A model generated the notes under the pieces. That model was not told the DNA's origin and ran no database searches. It saw nothing but the letters and a program-made list of their open reading frames with translations. Position numbers and translations under genes: made by a program. From Chloroflexota bacterium (lineage in GTDB: Bacteria > Chloroflexota > Limnocylindria > Limnocylindrales > CSP1-4): a stretch of DNA of 8,299 bases. Below, piece by piece: positions 1-6,533 of this stretch; positions within the stretch are counted from its first letter, which is position 1; each line of letters starts with the position of its first letter. The DNA lies in the NCBI GenBank assembly GCA_013696275.1, contig JACCYW010000130.1, positions 1 through 8,299 on the forward strand, written 5' to 3'.

Positions 1-773
1 GCCCGGACGAAGCGGCTGTCAGCCGCGATATTCACGAGCACCAGTGTCGTGACTGGCAGGATGAGGTGCTTGCCGATGTCCAGGATCGCGTCGATGGGTC
101 TCTGCCCAGCGGCCACCCAGAATTGAGGCGAACCGAAGGCTGGCCAGTCCCGCACCTCCACGACGCCACCCGTCGGCAGTAAGTGGAGCGCCGGCCCGAA
201 GGCGAAGATGAGCATCAGACCGAGCCAGAAAGTGGGCAGCGAGAAGAAGATATAGCTGAATAACGTCAAGGATTGGTCGAAGAGGGAGTAACGCCGGATG
301 GCCGCGTACACCCCGGCCACGATGGCGATGGAGACCCACAGTATCAGGGCGGTCACCGTCAGGAAGAGCGTCGCTGCGGCACGCTCACCGATCATCTCCC
401 CGACCGGTCGACCGGTATCGATGCTGGTGCCGAGGTCGCCGTGCAGGAAACCGTTGTCACCACCGCCGAGCGCAGCCGGCAGGAAGTTAAGGCCACCCTG
501 GGCCGAGAAGAACTGCTGCGAGCCTTCGTTCTGGCAATTGAGGATACCGGACCACCCGCCGAATTGCCGCAGCACCGACCCGATGTCCTTGCTGTCCTCC
601 AGGCACCAGCGCGCTAGCCAGCGCTCCTTCTGTTCCTGGGTGATGCGCGTGTTATTGATGACCGGGCCAGCCGGGCCGCCTGGCGCCAGCTGCATAAGGA
701 TGAAGCTGAGGATGATCACGCCGATAAAGAGCGGAATCAGGCCGACGATGCGGCGGAGGATGTACTTGATCAT
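1..773 (-). CDS. ABC transporter permease, DppB/OppB type (partial, N-terminal 257 codons)
   Basis: This is an inner-membrane channel subunit of a peptide/nickel/opine-type ABC importer. The ATG at 773 is preceded by GAAGG at 780-784, six bases upstream. The frame is open through 257 codons to the left edge, so the C-terminal part is missing. Residues 1-29 form the first membrane helix, starting MIKYILRRIVGLIPLFIGV, typical of the family, and it is followed by APGGPAGP. The motif GDLGTSIDTGRPVGEMIGER (112-131) matches the conserved segment before the second helix. Further hydrophobic segments lie at about 135-156, 172-196 and 236-250. The cytoplasmic EAA loop that contacts the ATPase is beyond the edge. 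The loop between helices 1 and 2 (about 31-135) is longer than in the short classical members and contains Cys57 and Cys80, which could form a disulfide. The gene lies 167 bases downstream of the binding-protein gene, on the same strand, so it is very likely that protein's partner. The substrate cannot be told from sequence. Confidence 0.93.
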   Translation of the reverse strand, partial: MIKYILRRIVGLIPLFIGVIILSFILMQLAPGGPAGPVINNTRITQEQKERWLARWCLEDSKDIGSVLRQFGGWSGILNCQNEGSQQFFSAQGGLNFLPAALGGGDNGFLHGDLGTSIDTGRPVGEMIGERAAATLFLTVTALILWVSIAIVAGVYAAIRRYSLFDQSLTLFSYIFFSLPTFWLGLMLIFAFGPALHLLPTGGVVEVRDWPAFGSPQFWVAAGQRPIDAILDIGKHLILPVTTLVLVNIAADSRFVR

Positions 774-865
774 GCTCGCCCTTCAAGCCCCGGTGGGTAG
801 CGCGCCGGCTCTGCGGGGAAAGCCGGTCGGCAGCATCTGGCGCGAATACATGGATGAAGACGAGA

Positions 866-889
866 TCGCGGGGCATAGGCACCCCGCGA
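866..889 (-). promoter_or_regulatory. RNA hairpin in the binding protein-permease gap (promoter-distal)
   Basis: This is a perfect 8-base-pair inverted repeat (866-873 with 882-889) around an 8-base loop. Read on the minus strand, the stem is TCGCGGGG/CCCCGCGA. The sequence after it (TCTCGTCTTC) is pyrimidine-rich but has no clean U tract, so it is at best a weak or leaky intrinsic terminator. Together with the neighbouring hairpin it probably adjusts transcript level between the binding protein and the permease. The structure is seen directly; the role is inferred. Confidence 0.6.
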
Positions 890-902
890 CCACGCGCTTG
901 GT

Positions 903-932
903 CAGGCGGCACGACCTGGGCCGTGCCGCCTG
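903..932 (-). promoter_or_regulatory. Strong RNA hairpin just after the binding-protein stop codon
   Basis: This is a perfect 11-base-pair inverted repeat (903-913 with 922-932) around an 8-base loop. The minus-strand stem starts CAGGCGGCACG. It begins 8 bases after the TAA stop of the lipoprotein gene. No U tract follows, so it looks more like a block to 3' exonucleases (as in the REP-type elements of the E. coli malE-malF gap) than a full terminator. It would help keep the binding protein in excess of the permease. The stem is seen directly; the function is inferred. Confidence 0.65.
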
Positions 933-940
933 CCGCTAGC

Positions 941-3013
941 TTAGGGAGTGGAGAGGTACCAGTCCTCGATGTTCCACATGTCCGAAGAGGTCCCCGGGTT
1001 CTTGAAGAAGTTCTCCAAGTTCGCGTTGACCACACGAGCCGAGCTCCGGTAGTAGAGCACGGTCTCGGGCTGCAATTCGGTGTGCAGGGATTGGAACTCG
1101 GCACCGATAGCGGCCTGATCGGCCGGGTCGGTGGCGCCGAATAGGCGGTCGAGGACTTCGTCCATCGTCTCGTCGTTGAGGCGGACGTAGTTGTTGCCCT
1201 CGCCGTTGTTCTCGTCGGTCGGGATGCGGCTGGAGTGGTAGCCATAGAAGCTACCGAACAGGTCGAACGTCTGGACCCAAGCGAACTCCGACGTGTCGTA
1301 GTTGCCGTGGGACAGGTTGCATTCGGCGTCGTTCTCGACCTCGTTCCAGCCCGCGAAGACCGTCTCAGGGGCGGGCGTGTTGAGAAGCTCGACGCCGATC
1401 TCCCGGAAGGCCGACGCCAGGAAGTCACCGGAGGTGACGCGGAAGGGGGCACCGGTGTGGCAGTGCAACAGGCTCAGCTCGAGGCCGTCCTTGTCGCGAG
1501 TCCCATCGCCGTTGGTGTCCACCCAGCCGGCCTCGTCAAGCATTGTCGCGGCACCGGCCGGGTCGTACACGACGCAGGTCAGATCCTCCGTGCTCCGATA
1601 GTAGAGACCTGGAGCGACCGGTGAGCAGGCTTCCTCGGGCGGCTCCGCACCTGGCGAGACAGCCTGGTACAGGGCGGCCTTGTCGATAGCCATCGAGAGC
1701 GCGGTGCGAACTGCGGGGTCCGCCAGCGCGGGATGGCCGCGTCCGGGCTCCCGGTCCTGCTGGTTCATGTCGAAGTGCTCGTACTCCCAGGCCACATCCA
1801 CGAGGAGCTCATGGGTAGCTGGCAGCTGGCCCTCCAGGGCCGGCACGTCGAACTGGAGCAGGTCGGTCGCGACGTCCAACTCGCCGTTGATGGCGGCCGC
1901 GATCATCGCGTCCTTGGCGCCCTCGAAGAACCTGTAGATGACGCGATCGAGGTAGGCCGGGGCGGCACGTCCGCTGACCCCGCCCCTGAAGTTCTCATTG
2001 CGGACCAGCTCGATGGAGCTGGGGCTGAGGCTGGCGTACTGGAATGGCCCAGAAACGGGCGCGTCAACCGCCGCTGGTCCGACCGGATAGGACTGCTCGG
2101 CCGCATCGGCGATCGGGATCGTCTCCATGTAGTGCTGCGGCAGGATGGGCGAAGCGAGCACGCCGTAGAAGCCGGCGAAGCCGGTGCAGAAGTGGACCGT
2201 GGCGCTAAGACCGTCCGGCTCGACCTCGAAGCTGTCGATGAGATCCCAACCGGTCGTCCCACCGGAAAGACCCGTCTGGTCGGGATCGATATTCCACTGC
2301 CAGGTGTAAGACAGGTCATTGAGGTCGAGTGTCTCGCCGTCGCTCCACAGGAGCCCCGGCTTGATGTCCAGATCGATCTCGAAGCCAGGCGTGTCACCCT
2401 GCTGAGCCTCTTCCGGGCAGTCGCCCTTCTCTTCTTCGATACGCACGGTGTCGTCCGAGACGCGCGGCACGGTGACGCCCAGGTCAGGCACCCACTTGCC
2501 GTCATGCGAGACCGTCCAGAGTCCCTTCATCGTGGACGCGAACACCTGGGTATTGACGAAGGCGTTCGAGTAGTACGGGTTCATCTGGTCGGGGATCTGC
2601 CAGTCGGCGATGACGACGGTCCCGCCCGGCGTGCCCTCGGTCGGCGCGTACTCGGAGCCGAACAAAAGGTCATCTATGCCCGTCCCCGGCGACTCACTCG
2701 GGCTGCCAGCAGGCTCGCTGGGGCTGCCAGCAGGCTCGCTTGGGCTTCCCGCGGGCTCACTAGGGCTGCCAGCAGGCTCACTGGGACTGCCAGCAGGCTC
2801 GCTCGGGCTCTCCGCCGGCCCGCTCGGCTCGACACTCTCAGCATCGGTTGGTTCGGCGTCCGTCGGCTCAGCGTTGCTCGCTGCAGCCGTCGAGCTCGCC
2901 GCCGGTGGCGCTTGACTCGTCGGAGCTTGGGTTGCCGTGCCGCCTGTACAGGCGACCGCGACTAAAAGGAGAGACGCCATCAATGCGACGCCTCGCCGAG
3001 TCCGCAGACTCAT
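941..3013 (-). CDS. Family 5 extracellular solute-binding lipoprotein of an ABC importer
   Basis: This 690-residue protein captures a peptide-like, nickel or opine-type ligand outside the cell and delivers it to the permease encoded downstream. Residues 1-21 are a lipoprotein signal peptide: Arg-rich start (MSLRTRR), hydrophobic core, and lipobox VAVAC with Cys22 as the lipidation site. Residues 23-117 are a low-complexity linker containing five SPSEPAG copies (69-103). The binding domain follows from about 130 (GGTVVIADWQIPDQMNPYYSN) to the end. Family landmarks include LWSDGETLDLND (222-233), DPAVRTALSMAIDK (432-445) and DPAGAATMLDEAGW (484-497). The DTNGDGTRDKDG stretch (499-510) resembles a calcium-binding loop and is common in this family. 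Six cysteines in the mature body (199, 276, 463, 480, 518, 565) suggest disulfides. The start is set by AGGAGG at 3024-3029. A TTG at 3016, directly before the ATG, is an alternative. A longer reading from 3142 is excluded because that ATG overlaps the promoter -10 element. Confidence is high for the family and low for the ligand. Confidence 0.94.
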   Translation of the reverse strand: MSLRTRRGVALMASLLLVAVACTGGTATQAPTSQAPPAASSTAAASNAEPTDAEPTDAESVEPSGPAESPSEPAGSPSEPAGSPSEPAGSPSEPAGSPSEPAGSPSESPGTGIDDLLFGSEYAPTEGTPGGTVVIADWQIPDQMNPYYSNAFVNTQVFASTMKGLWTVSHDGKWVPDLGVTVPRVSDDTVRIEEEKGDCPEEAQQGDTPGFEIDLDIKPGLLWSDGETLDLNDLSYTWQWNIDPDQTGLSGGTTGWDLIDSFEVEPDGLSATVHFCTGFAGFYGVLASPILPQHYMETIPIADAAEQSYPVGPAAVDAPVSGPFQYASLSPSSIELVRNENFRGGVSGRAAPAYLDRVIYRFFEGAKDAMIAAAINGELDVATDLLQFDVPALEGQLPATHELLVDVAWEYEHFDMNQQDREPGRGHPALADPAVRTALSMAIDKAALYQAVSPGAEPPEEACSPVAPGLYYRSTEDLTCVVYDPAGAATMLDEAGWVDTNGDGTRDKDGLELSLLHCHTGAPFRVTSGDFLASAFREIGVELLNTPAPETVFAGWNEVENDAECNLSHGNYDTSEFAWVQTFDLFGSFYGYHSSRIPTDENNGEGNNYVRLNDETMDEVLDRLFGATDPADQAAIGAEFQSLHTELQPETVLYYRSSARVVNANLENFFKNPGTSSDMWNIEDWYLSTP
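2691..2816 (-). repeat. 21-base tandem repeat (six units) coding for the SPSEPAG linker
   Basis: Six consecutive 21-base units start at 2691, 2712, 2733, 2754, 2775 and 2796. They encode five SPSEPAG heptads and a diverging sixth (SPSES). Differences among the central units are at third codon positions and leave the protein unchanged. The Ser/Pro/Glu composition predicts a flexible, extended spacer that holds the binding domain away from the membrane anchor. Direct repeats like this can gain or lose units by slippage in whole heptads without breaking the frame. Confidence 0.93.
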
Positions 3014-3023
3014 CAAGGTGCTT

Positions 3024-3029
3024 CCTCCT
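3024..3029 (-). promoter_or_regulatory. Ribosome binding site fixing the start of the binding-protein gene
   Basis: A full AGGAGG on the minus strand lies 10 bases before the ATG at 3013 and 7 bases before an in-frame TTG at 3016. It supports a start here, directly ahead of the signal peptide, rather than the longer reading from 3142. Which of the two adjacent codons is used changes the protein by one residue. Confidence 0.85.
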
Positions 3030-3079
3030 CTGTCGGGCGTCGAGCAGCCGTTGTGGCATCCGATCGCCGGTCTCCCAGC

Positions 3080-3124
3080 CGTCCCGCTACTGGCGCAGGT
3101 CTGGCGCACTTCTCCCACGGGACG
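3080..3124 (-). promoter_or_regulatory. Leader structure upstream of the binding-protein gene
   Basis: This stretch lies in the predicted 5' leader (about 3014-3134). It has a 7-base-pair stem (3080-3086 with 3118-3124) closing a 31-base loop. The loop contains a direct repeat CTGGCGCA at 3090-3097 and 3101-3108 on the plus strand, with an 11-base period, about one helical turn. I cannot match the leader to any riboswitch class I know. It could be a protein-binding site, an RNA control element or chance in GC-rich DNA. Confidence 0.35.
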
Positions 3125-3140
3125 ACCCATAGGTGCCTCC

Positions 3141-3171
3141 ATTATAGGTACCGCTCACGCGTGGATGTCAA
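3141..3171 (-). promoter_or_regulatory. Sigma70-type promoter of the ABC importer unit
   Basis: On the minus strand, a perfect -35 hexamer TTGACA (3171-3166) and a perfect -10 hexamer TATAAT (3146-3141) are separated by 19 bases, slightly over the 17-base optimum. Transcription would start near 3134, giving a leader of about 120 bases before the ATG at 3013. An A/T-rich -10 stands out clearly in this GC-rich surrounding. It would express the importer independently of the gcv operon. Confidence 0.8.
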
Positions 3172-3202
3172 GGACGACAGTCTCTCGTTAGGCATCCTTG
3201 AC
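3167..3202 (-). promoter_or_regulatory. Inverted repeat overlapping the -35 element (possible operator)
   Basis: Perfect 8-base arms GTCAAGGA (plus strand 3167-3174) and TCCTTGAC (3195-3202) flank a 20-base spacer. One arm covers five of the six -35 bases, so a dimeric regulator bound here would compete with RNA polymerase. Read as RNA after gcvPB it could instead form a hairpin, but there is no U tract, so terminator use is less likely. No regulator gene is visible in the window. Confidence 0.4.
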
Positions 3203-3257
3203 CTGCTCGGCGATGATCCGTCGATCCATCCACGGCGTGCGGAAACGTCGACTCGCG

Positions 3258-4760
3258 TCATCGAGCAGATGACCATCGCAGCCGCGGCTGGCGCGCAGCG
3301 CTTGCCTCATCCAACCGACGCACAGGCGCGCTGGACGGCGCCGCCTTCACCCGGTCCGGGTCCTCGTAGGCCTCGCGCGCGATGGCCAGCATGGCCTCGG
3401 CGAACGCATCGAGGGTGTCCACTGACTCGGTCTCGGTCGGTTCGATGAGCAGGCACTCGTCGACTATCAGCGGAAAGTAGATGGTCGGCGGATGGAAACC
3501 GTGGTCGATGAGGCGTTTGGCGACGTCCAGGGTGCGCACGCCGGTGTCCCGTCGCAGCGCGCTCGCGGACGCCACGAACTCGTGCTTGCACGGCCCGCCG
3601 AAGGGCAGCTGATAGCCCTCACCGATCCGGGCACGCAGGTAGTTGGCGGCCAGGACGGCGTCCTCGCTCACCTCGCGCAAGCCGGCCGCGCCGTGTGCCC
3701 GCAGATAGGCGTAGGCACGGACCAGCACGCCGACGTTGCCCTGGTAGGCGCGCACACGCCCGATGGCCGTCGGGCGCTCGCCTGGACGCTCCAGGCGATA
3801 TCCGGCTTCGTCCCGGACGACCAGCGGACCAGGCAGGTAGGCCGCCAGGCGGTCGGCACAGGCGACCGGACCGGCCCCCGGGCCACCGCCGCCGTGCGGT
3901 GTCGAGAAGGTCTTATGGAGGTTGAGATGCATGACGTCGAAGCCGGCGTCGCCGGGCCTGAAACGGCCGAGCACAGCATTCATGTTCGCGCCGTCCATGT
4001 AGGCCAGCGCGCCCGCCTGGTGAACCGCTTCCAGCAGCGCTTCGATGCGGCGCTCGAAGAGACCGAGCGTGGAGGGGTTGGTCAGCATCACGGCAGCGGT
4101 CGTCGGGCCGAGGGCGCGGCGCAGCACCTCGAGGTCGACGCCGCCGTCCGGCGCGGACCGCACAGTCACTGTCCGCGCCCCGGCCATCGAGGCCGTGGCC
4201 GGATTCGTGCCATGCGAAGAGTCCGGGACTATCACGTCCCGGCGGTCATCATCGCCGCGCGCCTGGTGATAGGCCCGGATCATCAGGATGCCGGTCAGCT
4301 CGCCCTGCGCGCCGGCCGCCGGCTGAAGTGAGACGGCGGTCATCCCGCCGATCTCGGCCAGCTCGGACTGCAGGTCGAACATCAGCTCCAGGGTGCCCTG
4401 CGCCAACTGGTCCGGCGAGAGCGGATGAAGTTGGGTGAAACCGTGCAGCCGGGCGGCCCATTCGTTGACCTTGGGGTTGAACTTCATGGTGCACGAGCCG
4501 AGCGGATAGAAGCCCGCGTCGACCGAATAGTTGAGCTGCGACAGATTCACGAAGTGCCGGATGACCGCCGGCTCGTTCAGCTCGGGCAGACCCAGCGGTG
4601 ACGCCCGACGGAGCTCGGTCGGGATGCCGTCCAGGGCGTCCGAGGGAGGGTGGGGCACCTTCCCACCGCCCCGGCCGGGACGCGACAACTCGGCCAGCGT
4701 CGGCTGCAGGGCCGGGCCGGCTCCCCTGGCGGTCGCCGCTGGTGGAGCGTCGATGGTCAT
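3258..4760 (-). CDS. gcvPB: Glycine dehydrogenase (decarboxylating) subunit 2, P-protein beta
   Basis: This is the PLP-bearing half of the split P-protein. With GcvPA it decarboxylates glycine, releases CO2 and loads the aminomethyl group onto lipoyl-GcvH in the cytoplasm. It is 500 residues long, normal for the split subunit. Visible motifs are LNYSVDAGFYPLGSCTMKFN (76-95), DSSHGTNPATASMAGA (180-195), YMDGANMNA (254-262) and the PLP site NLHKTFSTPHGGGG (280-293), where Lys283 should form the Schiff base. The C-terminal domain has the expected FHPPTIYFPLIVDECLLIEP stretch and ends RQPRLRWSSAR. The ATG overlaps the gcvPA stop (ATGA), and GGGAGG at 4768-4773 lies 7 bases upstream, so translation is coupled and should give equal subunit amounts. 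Glycine binding is not separately diagnosable, but identity is secure. It is the last gene of the operon; no clear intrinsic terminator follows it. Confidence 0.98.
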   Translation of the reverse strand: MTIDAPPAATARGAGPALQPTLAELSRPGRGGGKVPHPPSDALDGIPTELRRASPLGLPELNEPAVIRHFVNLSQLNYSVDAGFYPLGSCTMKFNPKVNEWAARLHGFTQLHPLSPDQLAQGTLELMFDLQSELAEIGGMTAVSLQPAAGAQGELTGILMIRAYHQARGDDDRRDVIVPDSSHGTNPATASMAGARTVTVRSAPDGGVDLEVLRRALGPTTAAVMLTNPSTLGLFERRIEALLEAVHQAGALAYMDGANMNAVLGRFRPGDAGFDVMHLNLHKTFSTPHGGGGPGAGPVACADRLAAYLPGPLVVRDEAGYRLERPGERPTAIGRVRAYQGNVGVLVRAYAYLRAHGAAGLREVSEDAVLAANYLRARIGEGYQLPFGGPCKHEFVASASALRRDTGVRTLDVAKRLIDHGFHPPTIYFPLIVDECLLIEPTETESVDTLDAFAEAMLAIAREAYEDPDRVKAAPSSAPVRRLDEASAARQPRLRWSSAR

Positions 4761-6106
4761 GCCATCACCTCCCGCAGCGTCGCCGCGAACCGTTCGATCT
4801 GACCGAGTGTGGTCGTCTCAGTCGCGCACACCAGCAGGCCATCGCTCAGCTGCGCGTCGTCGGGGTACCAGCGGGCTAGCGGTAGCCCGGCCAGGATGCC
4901 GCGATCGAGCAGGGCCTGGTGGACCTGCTGCGCGTGAGGGACCCGCACGCAGAACTCGTTGAGGTAGGAACCGGCGTGGATACGCGGCGCGCCGACCGCC
5001 TCGAGCGCTCGCTCCAGCTCGCGCGCGCGGGCCGCCCCCAGCGCCGCCACGTCGCGCAGGCCATGGGGCCCGATGGTGGCAAGGTAGGTCGTCGCGGCTA
5101 GCGCGCATAGCGCCTGGTTGGTGCAGATGTTGCTGGCCGCCTTCTCGCGCCGGATATCCTGCTCACGCGCGCGAAGCGTCATGACGAACGCGCGACGACC
5201 GTCCAGGTCGCGCGTCTCACCGACCAGCCGGCCCGGGATCTGCCGCATCAGTGCCTCGGTCGTGGCCAGGATGCCCAGGTATGGGCCACCGTACTGGGGC
5301 GCGATACCAAGCGGTTGGCCCTCGCCCGCGCAGATATCCGCGCCGTACTCGCCCGGTGTCGACAGCACGGCCAGGGAGATCGGTTCGATGACGGCGATGA
5401 ACAGGGCGCCCGCCCGATGGGCCAGGCCGGCCGCGTCGGTCATCGATTCGAGCACTCCGAACGCGTTGGGCTGGCCGAGGATGACGCCGGCCACTGGTCC
5501 GGCATCGGATAGCAGGGCGGTCTCCAGTGCCGCCAGGTCGGTCACGCCGTCCGGGCCGGTCGGCAGCTCATCGAGGCGCAGGGTGGCATCCCCGAGGTAG
5601 GTCCGGGTGACGTCCAGGTATTGACGGTGGATGGCCCGACTGGCCAGGATGCGCTCCCGCCCGGTGGCACGCACGGCCATCAGGGCAGCTTCCGCGGTGG
5701 CAGCGGCACCGTCGTAGTGCGAGGCCGAGACCACCGGCAGCCCGGTCAACTCGGCGATGAGCGACTGGTACTCGTAGATGGTCTGCAGGGTGCCCTGGCT
5801 GATCTCCGGCTGATAGGGCGTATAGGCGGTGTAGAACTCGCCGCGCGAGACGATCTGGTCAACGGCGGCCGGGATGTAGTGGTGATAGACACCAGCCCCC
5901 AGGAAGCTGTCCAGATCGACCCTGTTGCGTGACGCGAGCTCGGACAGCCGGGCCGCCAACTCGAGCTCCGTCAGCGCGTCTGGAAGGTCCAGGTCCCGTG
6001 CCCGCATGGCCGCCGGGATGTCCTCGAAGAGCACATCGACCGAGTCGATGCCAAGCGCGCCGAGCATCCGGTGCCTATCGGCCGGGGTGTGCGGACCGTA
6101 GGCCAA
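4757..6106 (-). CDS. gcvPA: Glycine dehydrogenase (decarboxylating) subunit 1, P-protein alpha
   Basis: This is the N-terminal-half subunit of the two-part P-protein. It has the PLP-transferase fold without the cofactor lysine and pairs with GcvPB for glycine decarboxylation. It is 449 residues long, usual for the family. Motifs seen are GAGVYHHYIP (70-79), EFYTAYTPYQPEISQGTLQ (90-108), GEGQPLG (261-267) and RREKAASNICTNQ (319-331). The start is a TTG at 6106, three bases after the gcvH stop. It is preferred over the first ATG (codon 14, at 6067) because it keeps AYGPHTPADRHRML, which matches the normal family N-terminus. There is no strong Shine-Dalgarno ahead of it, so initiation probably depends on ribosomes finishing gcvH. 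The stop overlaps the gcvPB start. The split form is typical of many Gram-positive bacteria, Thermotoga and Chloroflexota, whereas E. coli has one fused chain. Confidence 0.98.
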   Translation of the reverse strand: MAYGPHTPADRHRMLGALGIDSVDVLFEDIPAAMRARDLDLPDALTELELAARLSELASRNRVDLDSFLGAGVYHHYIPAAVDQIVSRGEFYTAYTPYQPEISQGTLQTIYEYQSLIAELTGLPVVSASHYDGAAATAEAALMAVRATGRERILASRAIHRQYLDVTRTYLGDATLRLDELPTGPDGVTDLAALETALLSDAGPVAGVILGQPNAFGVLESMTDAAGLAHRAGALFIAVIEPISLAVLSTPGEYGADICAGEGQPLGIAPQYGGPYLGILATTEALMRQIPGRLVGETRDLDGRRAFVMTLRAREQDIRREKAASNICTNQALCALAATTYLATIGPHGLRDVAALGAARARELERALEAVGAPRIHAGSYLNEFCVRVPHAQQVHQALLDRGILAGLPLARWYPDDAQLSDGLLVCATETTTLGQIERFAATLREVMA

Positions 6107-6109
6107 CTG

Positions 6110-6490
6110 TCAGCCGCCGATGCGGGTCCGATAGGCCGCCGCATCCTCCAGCGCGTCTACCGCCGAGCCGTCATCCAGGCGTACCCGGATCATCCAGCCC
6201 TCACCGTATGGGTCGCTGTTGACCAGCTCCGGCGTGCTCGAGAGGGCATCGTTCACGGCCGTTACCTCGCCCGTCACCGGGGCATAGAGATCGCTCGCCG
6301 TCTTGACCGATTCGATGGTCCCGAAGACGGAGCCCGACTCGAGTCGGCCGCCCGTCTTCGGAAGCTCGACGAAGACCACATCGCCCAGCTCGTCCGCCGC
6401 GTAGGCGGTGATGCCGATGGTCCCTTCATCCCCCGCCCTGCGCAGCCACTCGTGATCGGGTGTGTAGTGCAGGTCGTCGGGCACGTCCAT
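6110..6490 (-). CDS. gcvH: Glycine cleavage system H protein (lipoyl carrier)
   Basis: This small 126-residue shuttle protein carries the aminomethyl intermediate from the P-protein to the T-protein and is reoxidised by the L-protein. The lipoyl site is clear in FGTIESVKTASDLYAPVTGE (56-75), with Lys63 the residue to be lipoylated. The N-terminal LHYTPDHEWL and the later segment VNSDPYGEGWMIRVRL (89-104) are also characteristic. The ATG at 6490 has a GGAGG (6503-6507) 12 bases upstream, a little far from the start. It lies 43 bases downstream of gcvT and 3 bases upstream of gcvPA. Lipoylation enzymes are not in the window. A role in lipoate relay, known for some H-like proteins, is possible, but the gene context says glycine cleavage. 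Confidence 0.98.
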   Translation of the reverse strand: MDVPDDLHYTPDHEWLRRAGDEGTIGITAYAADELGDVVFVELPKTGGRLESGSVFGTIESVKTASDLYAPVTGEVTAVNDALSSTPELVNSDPYGEGWMIRVRLDDGSAVDALEDAAAYRTRIGG

Positions 6491-6533
6491 GATCAGCTGG
6501 ATCCTCCCCGTGGCATGGTGGGCCCGACGACGA

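Noticed and set aside
298..939. Plus-strand open frame of 213 codons opposite the permease
   Set aside because: It is antisense to the permease and the hairpin region, with a low-complexity Arg/Pro/Ser product and no ribosome site of note.
1733..2965. Plus-strand open frame of 410 codons opposite the lipoprotein gene
   Set aside because: It lies wholly antisense to a clearly recognised binding protein, its translation is Arg/Gly/Val-rich with no domain I recognise, and long antisense frames are expected in GC-rich coding DNA.
3167..3202. Intrinsic terminator for the gcv operon
   Set aside because: The inverted repeat could fold, but its loop is 20 bases, its stem is only partly GC-rich and no U tract follows. 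I see no better terminator in 3174-3257, so none is called.
3492..4331. Plus-strand open frame of 279 codons opposite gcvPB
   Set aside because: It is an antisense shadow of gcvPB; composition only mirrors the codon bias of the real gene.
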